Source of the DNA: Acinetobacter johnsonii CIP 64.6
GTDB taxonomy: Bacteria; Pseudomonadota; Gammaproteobacteria; Pseudomonadales; Moraxellaceae
NCBI RefSeq assembly: GCF_000368045.1
Contig: NZ_KB849236.1
Location: 913,731 to 977,730, forward strand
Direction: 5' to 3'
DNA length: 64,000 nt
Position 1 is the stretch's first letter. The number at the start of each line of letters is the position of its first letter. Position numbers and translations under genes: made by a program. Below the pieces are notes generated by a model. That model was not told the origin of the DNA and made no database searches. It worked only from the letters and a program-made list of their open reading frames with translations. Positions 8,831 to 16,803 of the stretch are shown in pieces.

Positions 8831-9655
8831 TTGGGAATCACCCGACAAGCTTATTATCAAGCAGAAAAACGTGCTCAAATGACTGCACAAGCAACTGAAC
8901 AAATACTTGAGTTGGTTATGGAATATCGTTGTCTCATGCCAAGTATCGGAACACGTAAGTTGTATTGGCTTATTAAAGGCAAATTGTTGCAGCGTGGTTT
9001 AAAGTGTGGACGGGATCAGTTATTTAAAATATTGAAAGAGCATAATTTATTGATTCGCCCCAAGCGTCGCTATACAAAAACTACGGATAGCAAGCATTGG
9101 ATGAAGAAGCATCCAAATTTATTAAAGGATTATTCAGCAGTGCAAGCCAACGAAGTCTTTGTTAGTGATATTACTTATGTTGAGAGTGCTGAAGGCGTAC
9201 ATTATTTATCATTGGTGACAGATGCTTATACCCGTCAGATTAAAGGTTATAAGTTATCGAATGATATGCGTGCGGAGAATGTTATGCAGGCTCTACATAT
9301 GGCGATGCAGCATGTGACGGATCGAGCGACTAGGATGATTCATCATTCAGACAGAGGCTCTCAGTATTGCTCTGAGCTATATCAATCGGCATTGCGCCAT
9401 TATGGGATATGTCCTTCCATGACAGATGGATACCTTGCGAAACAGTGTTTCTCATATCAAAATGCATTAGCAGAGCGGATTAATGGAATATTAAAGCAGG
9501 AGTTTTTAACTACACGATGTCAAACCATGAAGGAGTTAGATCACTTAATTACGGAATCTATCATGATTTATAATTGCTATAGACCACATTTAAGTTTAAA
9601 TATGAACACCCCGAATCAGATGTATGAGCAAACTAAAACCGAGCTAATTGCTTAA
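8831..9655 (+). CDS. IS3-family transposase OrfB (DDE integrase core)
   Basis: The rve-type catalytic domain shows VSDITYVES (first Asp), HHSDRGSQYCS (second Asp) and NALAERINGILKQEF (Glu). The coordinates start at a TTG, but the frame is open without a stop back to the slippery heptamer at 8756-8762. The upstream residues (RGLSVSRYCQWLGITRQAYY) match the usual OrfB N-terminus, so the real product is most likely OrfAB made by -1 frameshifting rather than an independently started OrfB. No catalytic residue is missing. Confidence 0.92.
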   Translation: MGITRQAYYQAEKRAQMTAQATEQILELVMEYRCLMPSIGTRKLYWLIKGKLLQRGLKCGRDQLFKILKEHNLLIRPKRRYTKTTDSKHWMKKHPNLLKDYSAVQANEVFVSDITYVESAEGVHYLSLVTDAYTRQIKGYKLSNDMRAENVMQALHMAMQHVTDRATRMIHHSDRGSQYCSELYQSALRHYGICPSMTDGYLAKQCFSYQNALAERINGILKQEFLTTRCQTMKELDHLITESIMIYNCYRPHLSLNMNTPNQMYEQTKTELIA

Positions 9656-10097
9656 CTCGGTTTGAAGTGGAATACTGTCAATCTATTTCAGGACAAGACA
9701 TATAATTAATGTAAAACACACTGAGCATGGATTTAAAGAAGAAAAAGTAGATGAAAGTTTATAAATATAGATATGGCTCACAACGTGATTTAGAGTCGTT
9801 AAAACAAGATTATTTTTATGCACCTAATTTTTTGAAATTAAATGATCCCTATGAAGGGATGTATGTTGATGAAATTTTAAGTGCGTCTGAACTGCATCCT
9901 TATTTAAAAGATAGTTTTAGTAGATTTTATGAGGATATTAAAAGTTATGGTATTTACTCGTTGAGTAAAACTGCAATAGATGAGCTTTTATGGGCATATT
10001 ATGCAAATTCACATCAAGGTTTTTGTATAGAGTATGATCAAGAAGTACTATTACAGATAAAAAATATTCAGACATATTAGATCTCCTGCGAAAGTCA

Positions 10098-10478
10098 TTA
10101 TTGCAAGTTTATCCGGTTTACGAGTGCAGCAATTAAGTTAATGCGTAAGCCGAATCTTTTCCGTCTATTTCGATAGCGTTCACTTAATATTCTAAATGTT
10201 TTCAATTGACTATTAATGTGTTCGATCACAACTCGTATTTTTCCAACCATTTTATTGTACTTTTTCTCAACATCAAATAAAGGTAAATTCTTCTTTTTCT
10301 TTATTGGCATCAATAATTTAAAGCCATCTTGCTCTAATCCGTAGTACCCTAGATCAGTCATAACATATTCACAATGTTTGAATTTCTTAACCGTTTTTCT
10401 TGCCAATTTAATGTCATGCTGACTGCCATTCGATATATCTAGCCCTATGATTTGTTTGCTGTTCGGATGATAGATCAC
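10098..10478 (-). CDS. IS5-family transposase, C-terminal segment
   Basis: 126 residues beginning at an internal ATG. It carries the C-terminal DDE core: GYYGLEQDGFKLLMPIKKKK and the region around VVIEHINSQLKTFRIL, with the catalytic Glu in RVVIEHIN. The frame is open upstream to the run of nine A at 10531-10539, reading NQSKFYSGKKKKYTLKVQV. It is therefore the continuation of the N-terminal segment after a -1 shift and probably not an independent protein. Confidence 0.8.
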   Translation of the reverse strand: MIYHPNSKQIIGLDISNGSQHDIKLARKTVKKFKHCEYVMTDLGYYGLEQDGFKLLMPIKKKKNLPLFDVEKKYNKMVGKIRVVIEHINSQLKTFRILSERYRNRRKRFGLRINLIAALVNRINLQ

Positions 10479-10521
10479 TTGTACTTTTAGCGTATATTTC
10501 TTCTTTTTACCACTGTAGAAT

Positions 10522-10920
10522 TTACTCTGATTTTTTTTTCGGACGTTCTATTGAACATTCTGTCGCATCAATAATTACCCAGTTAAAGTGTTCGTCTGCC
10601 GTGGTAATGCTTCGTTTTGGCAGAGTAAAACGTCTTGATTTCATCAATGCATCTTCAACCTTTTTAATGGTTCGATTCACATTACTTTCAGCGATATGGT
10701 AATTTGCCGCTAATTCCAGTTGAGTGCTGTAGTTCCGTAAGTAATTGAGAGTTAATAACAACTGATCCTCTATATCTAAAGTATGAGGACGACCTGATTT
10801 CTTTTTGAGTGATTCTGCTTTTTCTAAAACCTCTACCATTTCAGTAAAAACATGTCGAGGTACGCCAACCAAGCGTTTGAATTCAGAATCTGAAAAACGA
10901 TTTAATTTCTGATATCTCAT
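10522..10920 (-). CDS. IS5-family transposase, N-terminal segment
   Basis: 132 residues. It contains the helix-turn-helix of the DUF4096 type (GRPHTLDIEDQLLLTLNYLR, then LELAANYHIAESNVNRTI) and the first catalytic Asp in WVIIDATECSIERPKKK. It stops just after a run of nine A (ERPKKKSE, stop), and the -1 frame continues the protein. A programmed frameshift on the A run is plausible. Related transposases usually read ERPKK plus four residues before YSGKKK, which would need eight A, so a one-base insertion that broke the gene is an equal possibility. Confidence 0.8.
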   Translation of the reverse strand: MRYQKLNRFSDSEFKRLVGVPRHVFTEMVEVLEKAESLKKKSGRPHTLDIEDQLLLTLNYLRNYSTQLELAANYHIAESNVNRTIKKVEDALMKSRRFTLPKRSITTADEHFNWVIIDATECSIERPKKKSE

Positions 10921-11377
10921 GAAATTTATATTGAGGTGGTTTTTACTTTCGCAAGAGGTCTATTGTGTTATGGAATATGGAGACGATTTACCTAAATTGA
11001 ATTTTAATTCGGTTTTTCTTAATAATAGTATTTCTAAACTTAATAAGTTTATTTTTGGGAAAAAATCAAAAAGATGGCAACATGAAGATGAAATAAGAAT
11101 AATCATGGATTATTTTGGTAAAGTTGAATATGACTTTAGAGCAGTGAAAGCAATTTATTTTGGTTTAAGAATGCCGAAAACACAACAAGATTTGTATGAT
11201 GATAATAAAAAATTACCTGATAAGTTATCTCAAGTGAGTCAAGAACAAGTCATGGAGGTTTTGAAAGGACGAAATATTAAATATTATCAGATGAAATTTA
11301 AATCTAATTCTTATGAATTTGAATATATTCAAGTTATAGACCCTTATAATGATGTTGAAAAATATAAAATACTATAA

Positions 11378-11646
11378 ATTTATAGATGATTTTTGATTGA
11401 TTAGAGTGGTTATCTTTAGTAGGTAGGAAGTCAGTTATTTTACTAAACTTGCTGAGATTATGCTTTCTGATCGAATTTTTTGTAAATTAGCTCACATAGT
11501 TAGTTAGATCTGTAAATGCTTGAAAAAGTGAAATAGACCAATTATTTATACTGATTTTCTAAAAGAGGATGAATAAATCTTATTAATAAAGAAAAACTTT
11601 GCTTTGCAAGAAATTCATGACTTTCATTAAGAATTAAAATTACCAT
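11378..11646. other. AT-rich intergenic stretch, no gene seen
   Basis: Between the end of the DUF2971 remnant and the terminator of the pseudouridine synthase gene there is very AT-rich sequence. It has no reading frame with a ribosome site and no clear repeat. It probably belongs to the same acquired patch as the DUF2971 gene. Confidence 0.5.
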
Positions 11647-11673
11647 AAAAATAAAGCCCACTTTCGTGGGCTC
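11647..11673 (-). terminator. Intrinsic terminator of the RluE-type gene
   Basis: On the minus strand AGCCCACGAAAGTGGGCT is followed by TTATTTTTAT. The stem has seven pairs with a GAAA loop. Confidence 0.8.
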
Positions 11674-11688
11674 TAAATCACTCAAATC

Positions 11689-12477
11689 TTAACGACCATT
11701 ACGTCCGCGACCACGTGGAGCTTTCGTATTAGGACGTGTTGTACCATTGGTTTTACGTTTTGGTTTCTCACTTTCATCCATTTGCCAAATACGCTTTGTA
11801 CCTGACTTTTTCACGGAACCATCTTTGTTCTTACGAACCATAGGCTTACCACCTGTACCCCCCGGTTTTTTCACATAAGAGCGTGAACGGTAAGGTTCTT
11901 CCGCAGGAATGTTTTGAAAGTCAGGGTATAAAAGTGGTTCGATTTCTTTGGATTCACCTGGTTGTAAACCCATTTGAACCAAATCAATTGCACCAATTTT
12001 AGTACGGATTAAACGTAAAGTAGGAAAACCTACAGCAGCAGTCATGCGACGTACTTGACGGTTACGGCCTTCACAAATTGAAATTTCGACCCAAGAAGTC
12101 GGCACAGACGCACGGAAACGTACAGGAGGATCACGATCCCATAACCACTCAGGTTGTGCAACTTTAGATGCTTCAGCAGGTAAAGTTATACCATCTTTCA
12201 GTTCCACGCCTTTACGCAACTGCTCCAGCGCTTCTTCAGTTACATCACCATCGACCTGAACCAAATACGTTTTAAATTTTTTATTGGCAGGGTTGGTGAT
12301 GTATTGGTTTAAACCACCATGATCGGTTAAAAATACCAAGCCTTCAGAGTCCATATCCAAACGACCAGCCAAGCGCAAAGTAGAGTCGCTGACAAAGTCA
12401 GACATCGTCATATGTGCTTCATCTTTACGGAACTGGGAGAGGACGTCATAGGGCTTATTCAGGATGACGATTTTCAT
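11689..12477 (-). CDS. rluE: 23S rRNA pseudouridine synthase, RluE-like
   Basis: RsuA-family enzyme without an S4 domain, opening directly with KIVILNKPYDVLSQF, as in RluE (pseudouridine 2457 of 23S rRNA). The catalytic Asp is in AGRLDMDSEGLVFLT, and the conserved ICEGRNRQVRRM follows. The C-terminal 70 residues are an extra basic tail (KPGGTGGKPMVRKNKDGS, then RPNTKAPRGRGRNGR), probably an RNA-binding extension. A TTG two codons upstream is possible, but the ATG at 12477 matches the family start. RluF or RluB are less likely because the S4 domain is absent. Confidence 0.85.
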   Translation of the reverse strand: MKIVILNKPYDVLSQFRKDEAHMTMSDFVSDSTLRLAGRLDMDSEGLVFLTDHGGLNQYITNPANKKFKTYLVQVDGDVTEEALEQLRKGVELKDGITLPAEASKVAQPEWLWDRDPPVRFRASVPTSWVEISICEGRNRQVRRMTAAVGFPTLRLIRTKIGAIDLVQMGLQPGESKEIEPLLYPDFQNIPAEEPYRSRSYVKKPGGTGGKPMVRKNKDGSVKKSGTKRIWQMDESEKPKRKTNGTTRPNTKAPRGRGRNGR

Positions 12478-12674
12478 AGTCAATAACTTCTGTAATTACA
12501 TAAAATAAGAAATATCAAGATTTATTTAATAGAGAAATGTAGTTATTTCTCGTATAAATCTCAAAAACAGCGGAATTCGATTAAGCTATTATGCGATAAG
12601 AAGAGTGGAAAGTATTGTCTATCGGCAATTATTTTTTAAATTTGCCAATTATAATAAAAGGGAGCGCCTGCAAA

Positions 12675-13928
12675 ATGGGTTATCAGAAGATCATCGTTCC
12701 TGCGGATGGTAGTAAAATTACTGTAAACGCAGATTTATCCTTAAATGTTCCAAATCAACCGATTATTCCTTTTATTGAAGGCGATGGTATTGGTGTCGAC
12801 ATTACACCAGCTATGAAAACTGTAGTGGATGCTGCAGTACAAAAAGCATATGGTGGTAAACGCTCGATTGAGTGGATGGAGGTCTACTGCGGTGAAAAAG
12901 CCAATAAAATTTATGGCTCTTATATGCCAGAAGAAACTTTTGATGCGCTACGCGAGTTTGTGGTTTCAATTAAAGGCCCTTTAACCACACCTGTTGGTGG
13001 GGGGATTCGTTCTTTGAACGTGGCGTTACGCCAAGAATTAGATTTGTACGTCTGTGTACGCCCTGTACGTTGGTTTGAAGGGGTACCATCACCTGTTCAG
13101 CACCCTGAACTGACCGATATGGTCATTTTCCGTGAAAACTCAGAAGATATTTATGCAGGGATTGAATGGAAAGCCGACTCTCCTGAAGCGAAGAAAGTGA
13201 TTAAGTTTCTCAAAGAAGAAATGGGCGTGACTAAAATCCGCTTTGAAGATAACTGTGGTATCGGGATTAAGCCTGTATCGAAAGAGGGAACGCAGCGCCT
13301 TGTGCGTAAAGCGATTCAATTTGCGATTGATAATGATAAGCCGAGTGTGACCTTGGTTCACAAAGGCAATATCATGAAATATACCGAAGGGGCGTTTAAA
13401 GAGTGGGGGTATGAGCTTGCGATGGACCGTTTCGGTGGTGAGCTCATTGATGGCGGGCCATGGGTAAAAATTAAAAACCCAAAAAGTGGTAAAGACATTA
13501 TCATTAAAGATGTGATTGCCGATGCATTCTTGCAGCAGATTTTAATGCGTCCTGCGGACTATTCAGTGATTGCAACTTTAAACCTGAATGGTGACTATAT
13601 TTCTGATGCATTGGCTGCAGAAGTTGGAGGGATTGGTATTGCGCCGGGTGCGAATATTGGTGGGGCGATTTCTGTTTATGAAGCCACGCACGGAACAGCG
13701 CCAAAATATGCTGGGCAAGATAAAGTCAACCCAGGCTCTATTATTCTTTCTGCTGAAATGATGCTACGGGATATGGGTTGGGTAGAGGCGGCAGATTTAA
13801 TCATTAAAGGGATTTCAGGGGCAATTGAGGCGAAAACAGTCACTTATGATTTTGAGCGATTAATGCCGAATGCAACCTTATTACGTTGTTCAGAGTTTGG
13901 TGAGGCTATTATTGCGAATATGGAATAA
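12675..13928 (+). CDS. icd: NADP-dependent isocitrate dehydrogenase, dimeric type
   Basis: 417 residues, nearly the same length as E. coli Icd. IPFIEGDGIGVDITPAM forms the N-terminal fold. GGGIRSLNVALRQELDLY contains the serine that AceK phosphorylates in E. coli. The metal and substrate residues appear in RENSEDIYAGIEW and in the aspartates of DVIADAFLQQ. YEATHGTAPKYAGQDK is the coenzyme loop. The frame is open from a TTG at 12615, but ATG 12675 has the ribosome site AAAGGGAG and the family's start. It catalyses the same reaction as the monomeric enzyme 4.4 kb upstream and is followed by its own terminator. Confidence 0.95.
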   Translation: MGYQKIIVPADGSKITVNADLSLNVPNQPIIPFIEGDGIGVDITPAMKTVVDAAVQKAYGGKRSIEWMEVYCGEKANKIYGSYMPEETFDALREFVVSIKGPLTTPVGGGIRSLNVALRQELDLYVCVRPVRWFEGVPSPVQHPELTDMVIFRENSEDIYAGIEWKADSPEAKKVIKFLKEEMGVTKIRFEDNCGIGIKPVSKEGTQRLVRKAIQFAIDNDKPSVTLVHKGNIMKYTEGAFKEWGYELAMDRFGGELIDGGPWVKIKNPKSGKDIIIKDVIADAFLQQILMRPADYSVIATLNLNGDYISDALAAEVGGIGIAPGANIGGAISVYEATHGTAPKYAGQDKVNPGSIILSAEMMLRDMGWVEAADLIIKGISGAIEAKTVTYDFERLMPNATLLRCSEFGEAIIANME

Positions 13929-13949
13929 ACCTAAAGCTAAAAATGATAG

Positions 13950-13978
13950 AAACCCGCATATATTGCGGGTTTTCTTTT
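13950..13978 (+). terminator. Intrinsic terminator of icd
   Basis: AAACCCGCA and TGCGGGTTT with a five-base loop, followed by TCTTTTG. Confidence 0.8.
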
Positions 13979-14212
13979 GTTGGCTTGAAAATAGGTCTGG
14001 AAATAGGTTTGTAATGTAAAACTAGGTTAAAGGATTCGTGCTTTCAGTGAGTATAGGTAAGGTCAAATCAAAAGGAGAGTTGATTTTTAACCATAAATTA
14101 TATATGTAATTACAATGAAGTACTTTGATACAGCTTATAGCTTGGGTTTTTAGCTGAGTGATGTATGGTGGTCTTTGTCGAATGTTACGGCAGATGATAA
14201 AGGAGTAGTCTC

Positions 14213-14386
14213 GTGGCTAATCAACAAAATCAACAGCAGAACAATCAGCAGCAACGTCAACAACAACCAAATCAACCGCAAGAACAGCCAGATCAACAAC
14301 AACAGCAACAACAACCCAAACCAAATCAAGGCCAGCAAAAACAGCCGAATCAAAACCAACCGAACCCAGATCAGCAACAACGCTAG
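14213..14386 (+). CDS. Small glutamine/asparagine-rich protein (57 aa)
   Basis: Starts with GTG behind the ribosome site AAAGGAG and encodes 57 residues that are almost only Gln, Asn and Pro with a few charged residues (ANQQNQQQNNQQQRQQQPNQ and onward). There is no hydrophobic core, so the product must be disordered. Codons alternate CAA and CAG, arguing for a maintained protein rather than a nucleotide repeat expansion. The next small gene lies 80 bases downstream in the same direction. Function unknown; similar Q-rich small proteins are annotated in other Acinetobacter genomes as hypothetical. Confidence 0.7.
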   Translation: MANQQNQQQNNQQQRQQQPNQPQEQPDQQQQQQQPKPNQGQQKQPNQNQPNPDQQQR

Positions 14387-14468
14387 GCGTATTGCTATTT
14401 CATGAACGAATGTTAAAGGCATTTCAAGGAAGAATCGAGCAAAGGGAGTTGAACCAAAGGAGGACCCT

Positions 14469-14585
14469 ATGTCGAATAATGTTGTGAAAACATTAAAACA
14501 GAAGATCAAAGCACGTTTAAAAAAGATCTCTAAGCATCAGTCTAAGCTGAAAGCCTTAGAGAAAAAACTGAAGAAGTGTAAGTAG
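14469..14585 (+). CDS. Small lysine-rich protein (38 aa)
   Basis: MSNNVVKTLKQKIKARLKKI and onward to LKKLKKCK, then stop. It is preceded by an exceptionally good ribosome site (AAAGGAGG at about 14457) and followed 22 bases later by a strong terminator. The peptide is a highly basic, probably helical segment (heptad-like Leu/Ile spacing) ending in a Cys. It may bind nucleic acid or membranes. Not recognised. It probably shares a transcript with the Q-rich protein just upstream. Confidence 0.7.
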   Translation: MSNNVVKTLKQKIKARLKKISKHQSKLKALEKKLKKCK

Positions 14586-14607
14586 TTTTACGTGGTTTAT
14601 TCGAAGC

Positions 14608-14635
14608 AAAGCCCTCATTTTATATGAGGGCTTTG
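14608..14635 (+). terminator. Intrinsic terminator of the two small genes
   Basis: AAAGCCCTCAT and ATGAGGGCTTT form an 11-pair stem with a short TTTAT loop. The T tract is weak (TTTGCCGTT). Confidence 0.7.
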
Positions 14636-14736
14636 CCGTTACATATATAAGATATCTTTCAATATATGAGGCATTTAGTATGAAAAGGTAACTTTATCTT
14701 ATTTTAATATCTAAAAATTAGCTGAGTAGTTGAATC

Positions 14737-15288
14737 ATGTCTCGTTTAGTTCTGAGTGGAGCTATTTTAAGTACAAGTCTGCTGATGAGTGGATGTCAGC
14801 CACCCGCTTCGGGTGAAGCAGCAGGTTTGAGTTATCCATATTTATATTGGCAATTATATAAGACACCTTTAGAGAAAATCTTAAATGTGCCTGTACAAGG
14901 TGTAAGCCATAAGCAGATACAGGACACTTGGGGGGCTGCACGTGGTCAGGGCCGAAAACATCAAGGTATTGATATCTTCGCTAAACGTGGTACACCTGTC
15001 TTAAGCGCTACATCAGGCATTGTCTTGGATGTCGGCCTCAATAGTCTAGGTGGACAAGTAGTATGGGTAATGGGACCAAACTTAAGCCGTCACTACTATG
15101 CACATTTAGATGCTTATGCGCCTAATATTCAAACGGGTGATTGGGTTGAAGTGGGAGAAGTATTGGGCTATGTCGGGAACACGGGCAATGCCAAGAATAC
15201 GCCACCACATTTGCACTATGGAATTTATAGGACTGGAAAAGGAGCCGTAAATCCTTATCCGTATTTAACTTTAAATGCATTGAAATAA
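14737..15288 (+). CDS. M23-family peptidase lipoprotein
   Basis: 183 residues. It has a lipoprotein signal peptide with lipobox LMSGC near residue 19. The LytM/M23 zinc site is present: KHQGIDIFAKRGTPV (first His and Asp), then HYYAHLDAY and PPHLHYGIY (HxH). It is predicted to be a membrane-anchored endopeptidase cutting peptidoglycan cross-links. Since all ligands are seen it is probably active rather than an EnvC-like activator. There is no LysM domain. It stands alone between the small-gene terminator and a convergent MFS gene. Confidence 0.88.
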   Translation: MSRLVLSGAILSTSLLMSGCQPPASGEAAGLSYPYLYWQLYKTPLEKILNVPVQGVSHKQIQDTWGAARGQGRKHQGIDIFAKRGTPVLSATSGIVLDVGLNSLGGQVVWVMGPNLSRHYYAHLDAYAPNIQTGDWVEVGEVLGYVGNTGNAKNTPPHLHYGIYRTGKGAVNPYPYLTLNALK

Positions 15289-15492
15289 CCGAGCTTTGAT
15301 CTACAGCTGTAAAAGTTTGAATGCGTGAATTGTATTGGTTATAGAAGGCACATCAATTGGGTTCTTTTCTTATACTTAAACCGTACATTTGTAGTATTTA
15401 GAGGTAAGTTAAAAATATCACAGGTATTTAACATGGACGGCCCTTTATAACGGAACCTACAACTCTTTTTCGATTTCCTTCTATGTGAAGGA

Positions 15493-16695
15493 TTAAAAGG
15501 CCTCTTTTTTAGTTGTTGGATTGGAGGTGGATGTCCTACGGGTAAAGTAAAATAGTTGCAATGTTCCTAAACCGAGAACTCCCGCAGCAAGCATAAACTG
15601 AAAGTGATATGACCAACCCAAATGCTGCAAGGTACTAAAACTTAAACCACCGACCAGTTGGACCGTTGCAAAGCTAAGTGTCGCCATACTCCACAACTTT
15701 TTATAGGCCAAGCCGTAGAGTTGTAAGATGGTGTAGGAGGTGAGAAAGACCACCGCAGGGTTCAGTAGGCCTGTGAGAAATGAAGACAGGAGCGTAAATA
15801 TAGGCGAGAAACTCAGAACCGCAATAAAAACTGCCGCAATATAGACACTGTATAAAATCTTTAAAGCGTGAAAGTTGCCAAATTTACGCGCTAAAGCATA
15901 AGCTATCGCTGCACCTAGAGCACTGCCTAAGCCATATAAAATCCAGTTAAAATTGATCCAATATAAATTTAGCGTTAAAACATGACTTAAATAATCAATC
16001 CAAAACAAAGAATGGGGAATATAGGCAAAGGCGCTGCAGGCATAAACAATGAGTAAACTATAGTAAATTTTATTCACTGTATGAGTCTGGGGCTGGCTTG
16101 TAGGGATACTGTGCAGTTGCTTTTGGAAAGGGCGAACCAGTATCCATAATAACCATGTAATGACAAATGCAAAGCCACAGAGAATGAACCATGCGCTACT
16201 GATTGCAATACGGTCTAAATACGGCATAAACAGCGTGGCTGCCAATACGCCAATTCCTATTCCGCTAAATCCAATGAGATTAATTTTAAAACGGTGCGGT
16301 AACTCACTGCACTGTGCCACAATACTGGGCGATAGAATCATCAGCAAACCACCACCGATACCTGAAATGATGCGCCACACCAAATACCAAACTTCATTAA
16401 AATGCGAAAATGCACAGGCAAACAGGCTGATTGAACCAAAGAGCGCAGCAAAAATGATATAGATCGGCATTTTTGCATTTTGTGGCAACTTCATCGCCCA
16501 AAATGCTCCGATCAGATAGCCCAGCAGATTGGCACTACCGAGTAGACTGGCGAAATTGTGTGACCATTCATAGGCTTCGCGAGTGGACGGCAGTAGCGCG
16601 GTATAAGAAAAACGTAAGATGCCAATTCCCAAGCACATACTCAGGCAGAGAAAGAGACTCAGTTGTACGGTGCTTGAGAACGTCCTGTTCATCAT
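15493..16695 (-). CDS. MFS transporter, YbfB/YjiJ type
   Basis: 400 residues with about 12 hydrophobic segments. The N-terminus (LSLFLCLSMCLGIGILRFSYTALLP) is typical of the YbfB-like branch of the major facilitator superfamily. The segment around GIGGGLLMILSPSIVA is the conserved helix 4-5 region. The substrate is unknown. A polar, Thr-rich tail (RRTSTSNPTTKKEAF) faces the cytosol. No regulator lies beside it. Confidence 0.75.
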   Translation of the reverse strand: MMNRTFSSTVQLSLFLCLSMCLGIGILRFSYTALLPSTREAYEWSHNFASLLGSANLLGYLIGAFWAMKLPQNAKMPIYIIFAALFGSISLFACAFSHFNEVWYLVWRIISGIGGGLLMILSPSIVAQCSELPHRFKINLIGFSGIGIGVLAATLFMPYLDRIAISSAWFILCGFAFVITWLLWILVRPFQKQLHSIPTSQPQTHTVNKIYYSLLIVYACSAFAYIPHSLFWIDYLSHVLTLNLYWINFNWILYGLGSALGAAIAYALARKFGNFHALKILYSVYIAAVFIAVLSFSPIFTLLSSFLTGLLNPAVVFLTSYTILQLYGLAYKKLWSMATLSFATVQLVGGLSFSTLQHLGWSYHFQFMLAAGVLGLGTLQLFYFTRRTSTSNPTTKKEAF

Positions 16696-16803
16696 AATTT
16701 GACTATTTGTTTAAAAAATACACTTGAACTATAAGATGAAATTTACAATAAAACAATCGAGTGATGTCCACCTTTAGTCGAGCGGAGTAAAGGCGCAGTC
16801 AAT

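Larger units (their letters stand above)
8374..9700 (+). mobile_element. Intact IS3-family insertion sequence (1327 bp)
   Basis: The element is bounded by imperfect 25-bp inverted repeats. The left end is TGTCCCGTCCTGAAATA and continues; the right end read inward is TGTCTTGTCCTGAAATA and continues, with 20 of 25 positions equal. The four bases TATA flank it on both sides (8370-8373 and 9701-9704), consistent with a 4-bp target duplication. It carries orfA and orfB joined by a classical frameshift site. Both genes are undamaged and the ends are clean, so it looks recent and potentially active. I do not assign an IS name. Confidence 0.92.
10079..10961 (-). mobile_element. IS5-family insertion sequence (883 bp)
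   Basis: The 17-bp terminal inverted repeats are AGATCTCCTGCGAAAGT on the left and AGACCTCTTGCGAAAGT on the right read inward, with 15 of 17 equal. ATT is duplicated at 10076-10078 and 10962-10964. The transposase lies on the minus strand in two overlapping-phase segments. Size, three-base target duplication and protein type fit the IS5 family. The element splits the DUF2971 gene. Confidence 0.9.
9751..11377 (+). pseudogene. DUF2971-type gene interrupted by an IS5-family element
   Basis: The first part (9751-10078) encodes MKVYKYRYGSQRDLESLKQD through QIKNIQTY. The second part (10965-11377) continues CVMEYGDDLPKLNF to NDVEKYKIL. Deleting the IS and one copy of its ATT target duplication restores a single frame of 246 codons plus stop with no other change. 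The pattern KYR.., LNDPYEGMY, WAYYANSHQGFCIEYD and WQHEDEIRII fits DUF2971 proteins, whose biochemical role I cannot state. The gene is strikingly AT-rich compared with the housekeeping neighbours, which suggests horizontal origin. The 109-residue N-terminal fragment could still be translated but lacks half the domain. Confidence 0.85.

Noticed and set aside
9751..10080. Independent complete small gene of 109 codons
   Set aside because: The stop codon is made from IS sequence (the TAG spans the IS junction). The natural reading continues after the element.
14175..14509. Overlapping frames of 76 and 119 codons on both strands over the Q-rich gene
   Set aside because: The Leu/Ile-rich minus-strand translation and the Asn/Ser-rich plus-strand one are just shadows of the CAA/CAG codons. 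Only the GTG-started frame has a ribosome site.
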